63,160 nucleotides of DNA from Thalassotalea sp. (GCA_029237915.1 JAQWHD010000052.1:1-63160); one strand, 5' to 3'. Shown: positions 10,929 to 21,246, numbered from the stretch's first letter. Notes: generated from the letters alone by a model not told the origin. Numbers and translations: made by a program.

Positions 10929-12176
10929 CTAACCGCCTTGGCCCAACACTTGCGCAGGATCTATCTTAGTCGCGCGCCAAGCGGGATAAAGCGTTGCTAG
11001 CAAGCTTAGAACAAAAGCAGAAACAACGGTAAAGATCACATCGCGCATATCTAATTGGGTTGGTAAAAAATCAATAAAATAGATGTCACCAGATAAAAAC
11101 TTAACGTTGAAAAAATCTTCAATGTTACGAATGATAGCCGTTAGATAATTCGATAAATAAATGCCTAACAGCGCACCTGATATACAACCTAAAATACCAT
11201 TTACTATGCCTTGATAGACAAAGCTCATCATAATGGTAGATGATTTAGCACCCATGGTTTTTAAAATAGCAATGTCGCTCTTTTTATCATTAACTGCCAT
11301 AAACAAGCTCGACACAATATTAAAACTGGCCACCGCAATTACCAACAACATCACCACAAACATCACTGTGCGTACTAATTGAATATCGTTAAATAAATGG
11401 CCTTGACTGCGAGTCCAATCATTCATATAGACATAAGCATCAAGTTCGACACCAATCTCTCGAACAATTTTACGGGCTTGATAAACATCATCAACTTGTA
11501 GACGCAGGCCATGCACGCCAGTACCAATGCCAGCTAATGTTGCCCCTTGTTGCATAGACATAAAAGCGGAGGTTTCATCTATAGCACCACCGAACTTAAA
11601 AATGCCGCCAATGATCATATTACGCTTAATAGGAGCGGCAAATTGCAAACTATTACCACTGCTTTTACGTGGTAATAATAATTGCACCGTATCACCGACT
11701 TGTAATTTGAGTTTCTTCGCGATACCGGCACCAACCACTAAAGAGTTATCGTTTAATGATTGCCAACTGCCCTGCTGGACATAATCAGCAATAGACGATA
11801 CTTTCATTTCTAAGCTTGGCTCTACCGCACGAACTTCCAGGCCTTTAACGTTATCGCCTTTTTGTAATAACGCATCTAATTTAATTAGGGGCGCGGCAGC
11901 AGTAACATGAGGATGTTTTTCTATATCGCTAACCTGTTTTTGCCAATTTTCAATGGGCTTACTCACCGCAATAAATTCACCATGAGGCACAACGGATAAT
12001 AAACGCGAGGTTAGCTCTCTCTCGAAACCATTCATTGCCGACAGCACTAAAATTAACACCATCACGCCTAAGCCGATGCCTAAGGTAGAAGATGCTGAAA
12101 TAAAGGAAGCAAAACCATTACCTTGACGAGCTCGCACATAGCGCAAGCCTAAGAAAACACTTAGTGGTCGAAACAT
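10929..12176 (-). CDS. lolE: Lipoprotein-releasing ABC transporter permease LolE
   Basis: LolE is one of the two membrane subunits of LolCDE, which extracts outer-membrane lipoproteins from the inner membrane and hands them to LolA. The 415 residues show one N-terminal membrane helix (residues about 22-48), a large periplasmic domain and three C-terminal helices, ending with TLYPAWRATKIDPAQVLGQGG. The N-terminus SVFLGLRYVRARQGNGFASFISASS is typical. Its ATG abuts the lolD stop. The assignment LolE rather than LolC rests on gene order (third in lolC-lolD-lolE). Confidence 0.9.
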   Translation of the reverse strand: MFRPLSVFLGLRYVRARQGNGFASFISASSTLGIGLGVMVLILVLSAMNGFERELTSRLLSVVPHGEFIAVSKPIENWQKQVSDIEKHPHVTAAAPLIKLDALLQKGDNVKGLEVRAVEPSLEMKVSSIADYVQQGSWQSLNDNSLVVGAGIAKKLKLQVGDTVQLLLPRKSSGNSLQFAAPIKRNMIIGGIFKFGGAIDETSAFMSMQQGATLAGIGTGVHGLRLQVDDVYQARKIVREIGVELDAYVYMNDWTRSQGHLFNDIQLVRTVMFVVMLLVIAVASFNIVSSLFMAVNDKKSDIAILKTMGAKSSTIMMSFVYQGIVNGILGCISGALLGIYLSNYLTAIIRNIEDFFNVKFLSGDIYFIDFLPTQLDMRDVIFTVVSAFVLSLLATLYPAWRATKIDPAQVLGQGG

Positions 12177-12865
12177 TAAATTGCCACCAACTTGCCATGA
12201 TCTAATTTTAATTGTCTATCCATACGTGCCGCTAAAGTTAAATCATGGGTAACCACCACAAAACTGGTACCTTCCGATTGGTTAAGCTCTTTCAATAACT
12301 GAAATATTTGCTCTGCGGTATCAAAGTCTAAATTACCGGTTGGCTCATCCGCTAGTACCAGTGATGGTTTACTCACTAGTGCTCTAGCAATGGCAACACG
12401 TTGGCGTTCGCCGCCTGATAATTCACTCGGACGGTGATGCATTCTATGTTCTAGACCAACTTTAGTTAGCATGGCTTTCGCTGCTTTTGACGCATCGCTT
12501 GGTTTGTCACCACGAATAAGCAGTGGCATAGCAACGTTTTCTTCAGCACTAAATTCCATCATCAAATGATGAAACTGATAAATAAAGCCTAGATGTTTAT
12601 TACGAAATTTAGCTCGTTCATTATCTGATAATGCATAAATATCAACACCATCAATGGCTACCTGACCACTTGACGGGGTATCAAGTGCACCAGCTAAATG
12701 CAAAAATGTACTCTTACCACAGCCTGAGCTACCAACAATAGCTAAGAGTTCGCCAGATTTAACTTCTAAATCTAATCCGGTAAGTACCGATGTTAATTGC
12801 GGCCCTTGTTGGTACTGTTTTACCAACTGTTGACACACCAATACATTATTACCATTACTATTCAT
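12176..12865 (-). CDS. lolD: Lipoprotein-releasing ABC transporter ATPase LolD
   Basis: LolD powers LolCDE. In 229 residues it has Walker [10 protein letters not shown] at 45-53, the signature [15 protein letters not shown] near 145 and Walker [13 protein letters not shown] shortly after. The ATG at 12865 has the Shine-Dalgarno-like GAGGTG seven bases upstream. That GAGGTG lies inside codons for a copy of the LolC C-terminus (AEVLRNE), so lolD uses a ribosome-binding site embedded in upstream coding sequence. The true lolC gene is separated from lolD by the duplicated junction described separately. Confidence 0.97.
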   Translation of the reverse strand: MNSNGNNVLVCQQLVKQYQQGPQLTSVLTGLDLEVKSGELLAIVGSSGCGKSTFLHLAGALDTPSSGQVAIDGVDIYALSDNERAKFRNKHLGFIYQFHHLMMEFSAEENVAMPLLIRGDKPSDASKAAKAMLTKVGLEHRMHHRPSELSGGERQRVAIARALVSKPSLVLADEPTGNLDFDTAEQIFQLLKELNQSEGTSFVVVTHDLTLAARMDRQLKLDHGKLVAI

Positions 12866-13025
12866 TTCTTAACACCTCAGCAGGTTGCGTTTTCGACGCT
12901 CGATACGCCGGATTCAAGGTTATAGCGTTGCGGAAAAACTCATCACTAACGCAGATCCGAGAATAATGTTGGCACTGTTTAACCAATTGTTGGCAGACTA
13001 ATACACTATTGCCATTATTATTCAT
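12858..13025 (-). pseudogene. Duplicated lolC/lolD junction forming a 55-codon mini-ORF
   Basis: Read on the minus strand, this starts [17 protein letters not shown], a near copy of the LolD N-terminus ([17 protein letters not shown]). It then passes through a scrambled stretch (CQHYSRICVSDEFFRNAITL) and ends [18 protein letters not shown], the LolC C-terminus ([18 protein letters not shown]). Its ATG overlaps the lolC stop and its TAG lies just inside the lolD start (ATGAATAG). The DNA copies are offset by 160 bases, dropping to 150 after an indel. It could be translated in coupling with both neighbours or simply be a spacer; I treat it as a gene remnant. Confidence 0.85.
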
Positions 13026-14256
13026 TTCTTAACACCTCAGCAGGTTGCGTTTTCGACGCTCGATACGCAGGGTATAAAGTTGCGGAAAAACTCATCACTA
13101 ACGCAGATCCGATAATAATAAACACTTGTGATACTTGTAAATCAATTGGCAAGCTTTGCATAACAAAACCAGAGCCTAAAATATTAACGCCAAATAACGA
13201 CAACAATGAATTAATATTTAAGGTAAATATAACGCCAACAAGAGCACCCAAAAATGTCCCCCACAAGCCATTAACCATACCTTGGGTAATAAATATTTTT
13301 AAAATGCCAAACGGGTTCATTCCTAGTGTTTGTAATATACCTATTTCACCTTGTTTATCTATCACCACCATAACCAAGGCTGAAACGATATTAAATGCCG
13401 CCACCGCGATAATTAAACTCAGCATTAACCACATCATGTTTTTTTCAATTTGTACCGCTTGAAATAAGCTACCTTGACTGGTATTCCAAGTATGCATGGT
13501 AAGTGCATTAAGACGCTTATCTAAAGATAAACCTGTAGCGACTGTTTGTGCATTAAACGCGTCATCAAGATAAAGGCGAATTTTATCAACACCATCGCCC
13601 TTTCGGCGCAGCAACTTAGCAGCGTCTTGGCCATGAATAATGATCATTTGATCGTCAACCTGAGAGCCAATATCAAATACGCCAGTTAAGGTAAAGGTCC
13701 TTTGCACAGGTACTCGCCCCATAGGAGTAAATATGGTTTTGGTTGGCAGAACTAAACGAACTTTAGAGCCAATTCTTACCCCCATTTGGCGGGCTAACTT
13801 AACCCCCATGATCATTTTATATTTGCCCGCTACTAAATCATTAAACTCACCGGTTTGCATATTTTTGGCAATCGTCGATGAGCCTAGTTCAAACTCGGGA
13901 TAAACACCTTGCATTAACACGCCGCGTAATTGCGTAGGCGATTGCACTAAAGCATCGCTTTCAATATAAGGGGTCGCGGAGTCAACGTGTTCAATATTTT
14001 TAAGTTGAGCCAATAATTCTGGCCAATTGTCTATGTGCTGTTGTTCTGATTCAATAACCACGTGTGGCACTAAACCTAAAATGCGTTGTTTTAACTGGCC
14101 TTCAAAGCCATTCATAACAGACACTACAGTAACTAAAGAAGCCACGCCTAGTAAAATACCGGCGATCGAAAAAAAGGTAATAAAAGAGACAAAACCTGAA
14201 CGTTTTTGGCTGCGAGAATAGCGTAACCCAATAAAGAGACTAACCGGTTGAAACAT
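13018..14256 (-). CDS. lolC: Lipoprotein-releasing ABC transporter permease LolC
   Basis: The partner permease of LolE, 412 residues. It has the same architecture: N-terminal helix after SLFIGLRYSRSQKRSGFVSFITFFS, a periplasmic domain with MNGFEGQLKQRILGLVPHV, and C-terminal helices ending in [18 protein letters not shown]. It is the first gene of lolC-lolD-lolE and diverges from mfd with a 227-base intergenic region that should hold both promoters. Its last codons contain the GAGGTG motif that serves as a ribosome-binding site for the following start. Confidence 0.92.
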   Translation of the reverse strand: MFQPVSLFIGLRYSRSQKRSGFVSFITFFSIAGILLGVASLVTVVSVMNGFEGQLKQRILGLVPHVVIESEQQHIDNWPELLAQLKNIEHVDSATPYIESDALVQSPTQLRGVLMQGVYPEFELGSSTIAKNMQTGEFNDLVAGKYKMIMGVKLARQMGVRIGSKVRLVLPTKTIFTPMGRVPVQRTFTLTGVFDIGSQVDDQMIIIHGQDAAKLLRRKGDGVDKIRLYLDDAFNAQTVATGLSLDKRLNALTMHTWNTSQGSLFQAVQIEKNMMWLMLSLIIAVAAFNIVSALVMVVIDKQGEIGILQTLGMNPFGILKIFITQGMVNGLWGTFLGALVGVIFTLNINSLLSLFGVNILGSGFVMQSLPIDLQVSQVFIIIGSALVMSFSATLYPAYRASKTQPAEVLRNE

Positions 14257-14483
14257 TTATAATTATAATTTTATAGAGAAAGTATGACGATGATAAAAGC
14301 TTGCTTAGTTAAGTACAAGTTAGATACTGATAAATTCGCATTTAAATTGTAATTATTTTCTTTGCCGACCATGTTGTATGCTATCTAAACGTATGAAAAG
14401 TGGCTATTATATCAATCTCTGTATTTAAGCTAACAAACGGTCTTAAATAATTTAAATTTCAGTGTCAGGAATAAGTCGAAACA

Positions 14484-17400
14484 ATGAGTCAAACTAGCAA
14501 TATTTTTTCGCCCGTTTTAGCCTCTAGTAAAGTTAATGCCAAAACTAAAGATAAAAAGTACTGGTCTAACTTAGCCGGCAGCAGTGCAACCTTAGCCATT
14601 TACCATGGTGCTTTAAATGCGCACTCTCTAACCCTCATAGTAACTCCTGATACTGCCAGCGCCCTGCACTTAGAGCATGAGCTTAATAGTATTAATGAAG
14701 AACAACTCGATATTTGTTTGTTTCCTGACTGGGAAACCTTGCCGTACGATAGTTTTTCGCCGCACCAAGATATAATTTCTCAGCGCTTATCTACGCTATA
14801 TCAGTTATCGCGTATGCACACAGGTATTGTTATTGTTCCTGCACATACCTTAGTACACCGTCTACCACCTAAACAGTACTTAGAAGCGAACAGCTTAGTT
14901 GTAAAAAACGGTGATAAAAAAGATTTACAAGAATTACGTCGAGAGCTTGAGTCTTCTGGCTACAGAGCCGTTGAACAAGTTATGGAGCATGGTGAGTTTT
15001 GTGCCCGAGGGGCAATTCTAGATCTATTTCCTATGGGTTCAAGCTTACCGTTTAGACTGGATTTTTTTGATGATGAAATCGACTCAATTCGTACCTTTGA
15101 TGTCGATAATCAACGCTCAACAGATAAAATTAACGCAATTGAGTTATTACCCGCGCATGAATTCCCTACCGACAAAGACGCGATTAACTTATTCCGCAGT
15201 CAATATCGTGAAGAATTTAAAGTTAACCCTGACAAAGAATCGATTTACCACAGGGTAACTCAAGGCATAATGCCGGCCGGTATTGAATACTATTTGCCGT
15301 TATTTTTCCAAGAAACAGCCAGTTTATTCGATTACTTACCTGATGATACTCAGGCGATGATCATTGGTAATATCGATAAAAACTTAGAGCAGTTTTGGCT
15401 TGATATAAATTATCGCTTTGAGGACCGTCGTTATGATCCCAATAGACCTTTACTAGCCCCTGATAAATTATTCATTTCTCGAGAAAACTTATTTGCCAAA
15501 TTAAAGTTACTCGACCGAGTTAATATAGACAAAGACCCTCGCTCAGAAAAACCAGGGGTATGTAATTACAATACCGAAAAATTACCGAACATCGCGGTAA
15601 ATCATCAATTAAAGCAGCCGCTATCTGCAGTTTGTGGTTTCTTAAGTAATGCCAGTGACAACAAGCAAAAAATACTATTTATTGCTGAAAGCCAAGGGCG
15701 TCGAGAAACCTTATTAGAATTACTTGCTCGAGAATCAATACGTCCAGAAAATGTCGATAATATTTCCGATTTTATCGAACGAAAATGTGACATTGCCATA
15801 ACCGTAAATGCCTTAACGCATGGCTTTATTGTTAATGATAAACAAAGCTTTGCCTTAATTACCGAAGATGACTTATTTACCGACAGAGTAAAACAAGCAA
15901 GACGCAGAAATAAAGCTCAAGAAAGCAATACAGAAGCTATTTTCAAAAACTTAACTGAGCTTAGTATCGACCAACCTGTGGTTCATATAGAGCATGGTGT
16001 TGGCCGCTATCAAGGCTTACAAACCATTGAAAATGCGGGCATTAAAACCGAATTTTTAATGTTAAGTTACGCCAATGACGCCAAGTTATATGTACCGGTA
16101 TCATCACTGCACCTTATTTCTCGTTACTCAGGTAATGCCGGTGACAATGCACCATTAAATAAATTGGGTACCGACTCTTGGAGTAAAGCCAAGAAAAAAG
16201 CCGCTGAAAAAATTAAAGATGTAGCAGCAGAATTATTAGATATATTTGCCAAGCGTGAACAATGCCACGGTTATGCTTTTAAACGCGATAAACTCGATTA
16301 CCAAAATTTCTCAGAAAGCTTTGGCTTTGAAGAAACACAAGACCAGCGTAATGCCATAACTAATGTTATTGCAGACATGCTAGATCATAAACCTATGGAC
16401 CGATTGGTTTGTGGTGATGTTGGTTTTGGTAAAACCGAAGTGGCCATGCGCGCGGCTTTTATTGCAGCTAATGATAACAAGCAAGTGGTTATTTTAGTGC
16501 CAACAACCCTACTCGCCCAGCAACATTATGAAAACTTTAAAGACAGATTCGCTAACTGGCCGTTAAACGTTGAAGTATTATCACGCTTTAAAACCGCTAA
16601 ACAGCAAAAAGAAATTATCAGTAAAGTTGGCTCGGGTCATATCGATATCTTAATTGGGACGCATCGTTTACTTAACGACAGCATCAAATATCACGACCTA
16701 GGTTTATTAGTGGTTGATGAAGAACACAGATTCGGGGTGAAACAAAAAGAAAGAATCAAACAACTGCGTGCTAACGTTGATATTTTAACACTCACAGCAA
16801 CACCTATTCCTCGTACTTTAAATATGGCAATTGGCGGCATGCGCGATTTATCAATTATCGCCACCCCTCCAGCAAAACGCTTAGCGGTAAAAACATTTGT
16901 AAGAGAAAGAGAAAACGCATTAATTAGAGAGTCAATTTTGCGTGAAATTATGCGTGGTGGTCAGGTTTACTTCCTGCATAACAATGTTAAGACCATAGAA
17001 AAAACTGCCGAAGAATTACAAGAATTAGTACCAGAAGCAAAAATAATTACCGCCCATGGGCAAATGGGTGAACGCGATCTTGAACGTATAATGAGTGATT
17101 TTTATCATCAGCGTTACAACGTATTATTGTGTACGACTATAATTGAAAATGGTATCGATATCCCTAGTGCTAATACCATCATTATGGACAGAGCCGATCA
17201 TTTAGGTTTGGCGCAATTACATCAATTAAGAGGCCGAGTTGGTCGCTCGCACCATCAAGCTTACGCGTATTTGTTAACTCCACATCCTAAGCGTATGACC
17301 AAAGATGCGGCGAAACGTCTTGATGCAATCGCCCAATTAGAAGACTTAGGTGCTGGTTTCGCATTGGCAACTCACGATTTAGAAATACGTGGTGCTGGTG

Positions 17401-17966
17401 AATTACTTGGTGAAGATCAATCAGGACAAATGGCAAGTATAGGTTTTAGCTTATATATGGAAATGCTAGACCAAGCTGTAGCGGCACTTAAAGAAGGTAA
17501 GCAGCCAAGCTTGGAAGACTTAACCAGTAAACACACTGAAGTTGATTTAAAAGTACCTGCGCTATTGCCAGATGACTATATCTTTGATGTCAGTATACGA
17601 TTATCATTTTACAAACGCATCGCAAGTTGCGACACTGATAATGAATTAGACGATATACAAGTAGAGTTAATCGACCGTTTTGGCCTATTACCGCCTGCGA
17701 CTAAGAATATATTTTATATGGCCAAACTGCGCATCCAAGCAGAGTCTTTGGGGATCACACGCATCGATGTGAGTGATAAAGGCGGTATGTTTGAATTTAG
17801 TAATGACACTAAAATTAACCCTATGGTGATCATTGGCTTAATGCAGCAACAGCCAAGAATTTTTAAGATGGATGGGGCCAGCAAACTTAAATTTGCTATC
17901 CCAAGTGCGGATCATAAAGCACGATTTACTTTGGTAAAACAAATGATGAAAGATTTAAGCGCTTAA
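14484..17966 (+). CDS. mfd: Transcription-repair coupling factor Mfd
   Basis: Mfd removes stalled RNA polymerase from DNA lesions and recruits UvrA. The 1160 residues contain a UvrB-like N-terminal module (FPDWETLPYDSFSPHQDIISQRL), the RNA polymerase-interacting domain (VVHIEHGVGRYQGLQ near residue 500) and superfamily 2 helicase motors. Walker A GDVGFGKTE is at about 643-651 and VVDEEHRFG near 742. The TRCF domain is at the C-terminus. Length matches E. coli (1148). The ATG was chosen because it gives the standard N-terminus. Confidence 0.97.
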   Translation: MSQTSNIFSPVLASSKVNAKTKDKKYWSNLAGSSATLAIYHGALNAHSLTLIVTPDTASALHLEHELNSINEEQLDICLFPDWETLPYDSFSPHQDIISQRLSTLYQLSRMHTGIVIVPAHTLVHRLPPKQYLEANSLVVKNGDKKDLQELRRELESSGYRAVEQVMEHGEFCARGAILDLFPMGSSLPFRLDFFDDEIDSIRTFDVDNQRSTDKINAIELLPAHEFPTDKDAINLFRSQYREEFKVNPDKESIYHRVTQGIMPAGIEYYLPLFFQETASLFDYLPDDTQAMIIGNIDKNLEQFWLDINYRFEDRRYDPNRPLLAPDKLFISRENLFAKLKLLDRVNIDKDPRSEKPGVCNYNTEKLPNIAVNHQLKQPLSAVCGFLSNASDNKQKILFIAESQGRRETLLELLARESIRPENVDNISDFIERKCDIAITVNALTHGFIVNDKQSFALITEDDLFTDRVKQARRRNKAQESNTEAIFKNLTELSIDQPVVHIEHGVGRYQGLQTIENAGIKTEFLMLSYANDAKLYVPVSSLHLISRYSGNAGDNAPLNKLGTDSWSKAKKKAAEKIKDVAAELLDIFAKREQCHGYAFKRDKLDYQNFSESFGFEETQDQRNAITNVIADMLDHKPMDRLVCGDVGFGKTEVAMRAAFIAANDNKQVVILVPTTLLAQQHYENFKDRFANWPLNVEVLSRFKTAKQQKEIISKVGSGHIDILIGTHRLLNDSIKYHDLGLLVVDEEHRFGVKQKERIKQLRANVDILTLTATPIPRTLNMAIGGMRDLSIIATPPAKRLAVKTFVRERENALIRESILREIMRGGQVYFLHNNVKTIEKTAEELQELVPEAKIITAHGQMGERDLERIMSDFYHQRYNVLLCTTIIENGIDIPSANTIIMDRADHLGLAQLHQLRGRVGRSHHQAYAYLLTPHPKRMTKDAAKRLDAIAQLEDLGAGFALATHDLEIRGAGELLGEDQSGQMASIGFSLYMEMLDQAVAALKEGKQPSLEDLTSKHTEVDLKVPALLPDDYIFDVSIRLSFYKRIASCDTDNELDDIQVELIDRFGLLPPATKNIFYMAKLRIQAESLGITRIDVSDKGGMFEFSNDTKINPMVIIGLMQQQPRIFKMDGASKLKFAIPSADHKARFTLVKQMMKDLSA

Positions 17967-18104
17967 CTCGTTAAACGCTTAAATCAAAACAATATAAATA
18001 AGCTAGGGCTGTATCAATACACTATTATTTATAAGATGAATAGTGACCAGAGCTTCTAGGTAGTGCATGCACTGCCAAGTAAAATTACAAATAAAGAGTA
18101 AACT

Positions 18105-19487
18105 ATGGTTCAACACCTATACAAAAACAAAATGACTCCACCGAACAAGCTAAGAAAGGTTTACTTGGCTCTTGCTAGTTTAGTATTGACATCAAGCTTG
18201 TCTTTTACTGCCCAAAGCTTTGAGCAAAAGCAAGCACAAGCACAACCAGAAGAGCGTTGGTTTGAAATTGAAATTATTTTAGTTGAACAACTAATGGAAA
18301 AAGATCGTTACAACGAAGATTTTTCCGTTGAAAGCGCCCATAAAAATAAAACTAAAAGTATCGACTTAATCAATCGCCAGCTTAAAAACATTCTTACCTA
18401 TAAACAGCAATTAACCAGTTGTGACAGCTCAGCTTTAGATAAGCCAATAACGAGCAAAGGTACAATTGAAGTAACTAGTGAGTCATTGCAACAGCAAATA
18501 TCAGAGGTAGCTGAAAACATCACTTGTACCCCATACCAAAAAAGTGATTTTATTGATCCTGTTAGTGAGCAACTTAGTGCAGTACCAAGGACACTCGATG
18601 GTGTTGAAGACTTATATGCAAATACCCCTTACTTAATTGCAGAAGAACATTTACAACTTAGCTATATTGTCAAATCACTAAAGAGTTCAAAAGAATTTCG
18701 CCCTTTACTGCATCTAGCTTGGCGACAAGCGGTAGTTGCTCGCACTGAAGCCGTGCCAGTTAAGCTCATTGCTGGTGACAACTTTGCTCTTAAACAACAA
18801 AGTACACCGGTAAAAAGTGAAGAGTTTTTAACCCAAGTAGTTAACGAACAAGAAAGCATAGTAGATTTATCTTTAGCTGTAGATGACTCTGAGGCTGATT
18901 CTGAAATAGTTGAATTAACGCAAGCGCAGCAAGAAGATATATTAATTAAACAACACATCGAGAGCATCGTTGATACGTTGCAATTAGCCGAGCTAGAAGT
19001 TAGCGATATAGCGAACGCTGATATCACTACAGCAACTATTGGCTCTGCCAATATAGATAGCGCAACTATTGATACAACAAGCATAATTGCAGAAATAGAA
19101 CGTGGCGATATACAACCTATTATTGCTAAAACAGAGACCGTAAAAGTTGTTGATGAAAATGGGGTAAAACCCGGTTGGTTTATTGATGGTTTATTCAACG
19201 TACATTTAGACCATTACTTATATATCAATAGTGAATTTAATGTCTTTAGCCAAATTCAAGATACGCCAACAAGTAACGCAAAATCATTACTCGTCCCGTT
19301 TAAACAAAACCGCCGAGTGATCAGTGGTGAAATCCATTATTTTGATCATCCTTATATGGGTATGATAGTGCAAATTAGACGTCACCAACGTCCTGAGCCA
19401 GAAGCAGAAATTGAGGCCGAGCTTGTAGAGCCGAATGATGAAGACATCATCGAGCCTAGCAATTCTAATTCACAAACGATAAATTAG
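18105..19487 (+). CDS. csiV: CsiV-like peptidoglycan-associated periplasmic protein
   Basis: A 460-residue exported protein. A signal peptide (YLALASLVLTSSLSFTAQSF) is followed by ERWFEIEIILVEQL, and the C-terminus (PGWFIDGLFNVHLDHYLYINSEFNV to RRVISGEIHYFDHPYMGMIVQIRR) is the conserved CsiV domain. The middle (about residues 220-345) is acidic and low in complexity. In Vibrio cholerae csiV also follows mfd and supports LpoA/PBP1a peptidoglycan synthesis (family knowledge). The symbol rests on synteny and the C-terminal domain. An internal ATG (MTPPNKL, codon 11) could be the true start. Confidence 0.8.
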   Translation: MVQHLYKNKMTPPNKLRKVYLALASLVLTSSLSFTAQSFEQKQAQAQPEERWFEIEIILVEQLMEKDRYNEDFSVESAHKNKTKSIDLINRQLKNILTYKQQLTSCDSSALDKPITSKGTIEVTSESLQQQISEVAENITCTPYQKSDFIDPVSEQLSAVPRTLDGVEDLYANTPYLIAEEHLQLSYIVKSLKSSKEFRPLLHLAWRQAVVARTEAVPVKLIAGDNFALKQQSTPVKSEEFLTQVVNEQESIVDLSLAVDDSEADSEIVELTQAQQEDILIKQHIESIVDTLQLAELEVSDIANADITTATIGSANIDSATIDTTSIIAEIERGDIQPIIAKTETVKVVDENGVKPGWFIDGLFNVHLDHYLYINSEFNVFSQIQDTPTSNAKSLLVPFKQNRRVISGEIHYFDHPYMGMIVQIRRHQRPEPEAEIEAELVEPNDEDIIEPSNSNSQTIN

Positions 19488-19535
19488 TTAAAACTATAAT
19501 TAAAACTATAATTAAAACCGATTAAAGAGATAAAA

Positions 19536-19829
19536 ATGAGTACAGATAAACAAACAGAAATAGAAGCAGCAGTATTTCGTCGCTTGCTCAAGCACTTAGA
19601 CGAGCGTAAAGATGTACAAAATATTGAGTTAATGAATTTAGCTGGTTTTTGTCGTAACTGTTTTTCAAAATGGACAGTAGCTGAAGCCGAAAAGTTAGGT
19701 GTGAGTGTTGATATTAGCACCGCACAACAACAAGTTTATGGTATGCCATACAGCGAATGGAAAGCAAATCATCAGCTACCTGCAACCGAAGAGCAATTAG
19801 CAAAATTTGCCCAGCTCAATAAGAAGTAA
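19536..19829 (+). CDS. DUF1244 family protein
   Basis: 97 residues with the DUF1244 signature EAAVFRRLLKHLDERKDVQN, LAGFCRNCFSKW and YGMPYSEWKA. The family is small, cytoplasmic and of unknown function; a CRNC cysteine pair is conserved. It lies 48 bases after csiV, separated by a short direct repeat (AAAACTATAATTA twice). Confidence 0.9.
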   Translation: MSTDKQTEIEAAVFRRLLKHLDERKDVQNIELMNLAGFCRNCFSKWTVAEAEKLGVSVDISTAQQQVYGMPYSEWKANHQLPATEEQLAKFAQLNKK

Positions 19830-19835
19830 GGTAGG

Positions 19836-19880
19836 AACTAGGGCTAGAAAACTAGGAACTAGGAACTAGAAACTAAAGAC
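19836..19880. repeat. Short AACTAG-type repeat patch
   Basis: Imperfect tandem words (GGAACTAGG, AACTAGGAACTAG, AACTAGAAACT) fill the spacer before the isochorismatase-like gene. It belongs to the same low-complexity class as 3668-3758. Confidence 0.55.
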
Positions 19881-19949
19881 CAAGTATTATTCTTTGTAAA
19901 AGAAATAGAGTCAGAAGAAAATAATAATAAAAATTACTAAGAGACATCT

Positions 19950-20489
19950 ATGCTAAACAGAAACAATACCGCGCTAGTACTCGTGGATATACAAGGTAAT
20001 TTAGCGGGGTTAATGCACGATAAACACAATTTATATTGTAATGTGCAAAAGCTGATCCGCTCGCTAAAGGTACTTAATGTACCTATCATTTGGTTAGAAC
20101 AAAACCCACAAGGTATAGGCCCGACGGTGCCTGTCATCGCTAATTTACTCGAGAACCAAACTCCCATCAGTAAGATGACGTTTAGTGCTTATCAAAATGA
20201 AGAGTTTAAACAAGCGCTAGCTGATACGCACTGTAAGCAAATTTTAGTGGCAGGTATTGAATCTCACGTGTGTGTTTATCAAACGGTTGTCGATTTACAT
20301 AAAGCTGGCTTTGAAGTTGAAGTACTTAGTGATGCAGTATCTTCACGAACGCACTCTAATAAACAAATAGCTTTAATGAAAATGCAAAATCTTGGCATAC
20401 AGCTAACGAGTACCGAAATGGCCTTATTTGAGCTGTTAGGCACGTCTGAAGGGCAAGACTTTAAAGAAATAATCAAGATAATTAAATAA
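19950..20489 (+). CDS. Isochorismatase-like cysteine hydrolase
   Basis: 179 residues of the isochorismatase-like hydrolase superfamily. The catalytic triad can be placed as D13 (LVLVDIQGN), K75 (ISKMTFSA) and C108 in GIESHVCVYQT, the last with the usual cis-peptide neighbourhood. The family includes nicotinamidases and YcaC-type hydrolases; the real substrate cannot be read from the sequence. It is a single gene ending at a bidirectional terminator shared with rsuA. Confidence 0.88.
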   Translation: MLNRNNTALVLVDIQGNLAGLMHDKHNLYCNVQKLIRSLKVLNVPIIWLEQNPQGIGPTVPVIANLLENQTPISKMTFSAYQNEEFKQALADTHCKQILVAGIESHVCVYQTVVDLHKAGFEVEVLSDAVSSRTHSNKQIALMKMQNLGIQLTSTEMALFELLGTSEGQDFKEIIKIIK

Positions 20490-20518
20490 AGAGGAGCTTT
20501 CTAGCTCCTCGCTTTTCT
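20488..20518. terminator. Bidirectional terminator between the hydrolase and rsuA
   Basis: Stem GAGGAGCT/AGCTCCTC with a TTCT loop, followed by GCTTTTC on the plus strand and preceded by an A-rich run. It separates two convergent genes. Confidence 0.8.
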
Positions 20519-21210
20519 TAACCTATCGAATTAACTTCAGCTTCGGTCAGGTAACGCCACTGTCCCAGTTCTAACTCATCATCAAGTTCAATTTCACCAA
20601 TTTGTTCACGGTGTAAACCAACTACTCGATTACCAATGGCTGCAAACATACGTTTAACCTGATGATATTTACCTTCCGAGATGGTCAATAGCACCTCTTG
20701 CTCTGATATAACTTCAAGCTTAGCTGGTCGGGTTAATTTAGGCTCGTTTTGTAATTGCACACCATCAGCCATTAATTGCACGGCATCTTCTCTAATTGGT
20801 CTTGAGAGCTGCACACGGTAGCGCTTATTACAGGCTTTCTTTGGCGAAGTGATTTTATGCGACCATTGGCCGTCATCAGTAATTAACACTAAGCCAGTTG
20901 TATCGGCATCAAGTCGACCAGCAATATGTAAATCAAAAGCTCTATCAACTTCAACTAAGTGTAATACCGATGGATACAGCTCATCTACATTCGAGCAAAT
21001 ACAGTCAGCAGGTTTATGCAACATAATATAGCGAGCGCTGGCAAAACTTAATAAATTGCCGCTAAGTGTTACTTTTGATTCTTCATAAACTTGATGACCT
21101 GGGTCTTTGATCATTTCATCATTGACCATAACCGCACCACGTTTTAAGTACTTTTTAGCATCACTGCGTGTTAACTCGGTACAACGGCATATATATTTAT
21201 CTAAACGCAT
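20518..21210 (-). CDS. rsuA: 16S rRNA pseudouridine(516) synthase RsuA
   Basis: RsuA makes pseudouridine 516 in 16S rRNA. The 230 residues have an N-terminal S4 domain (MRLDKYICRCTELTRSDAKK) and the catalytic motif AGRLDADTTGLVLITDDG near residue 100, whose aspartate is the catalytic residue. Length equals the E. coli protein (231). It is a single gene, with the PilZ-ParA cluster upstream on the same strand but separated by a terminator. Confidence 0.93.
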   Translation of the reverse strand: MRLDKYICRCTELTRSDAKKYLKRGAVMVNDEMIKDPGHQVYEESKVTLSGNLLSFASARYIMLHKPADCICSNVDELYPSVLHLVEVDRAFDLHIAGRLDADTTGLVLITDDGQWSHKITSPKKACNKRYRVQLSRPIREDAVQLMADGVQLQNEPKLTRPAKLEVISEQEVLLTISEGKYHQVKRMFAAIGNRVVGLHREQIGEIELDDELELGQWRYLTEAEVNSIG

Positions 21211-21246
21211 AACACTTTAAATCTCTTCTACCAATAAATTTGGGGC

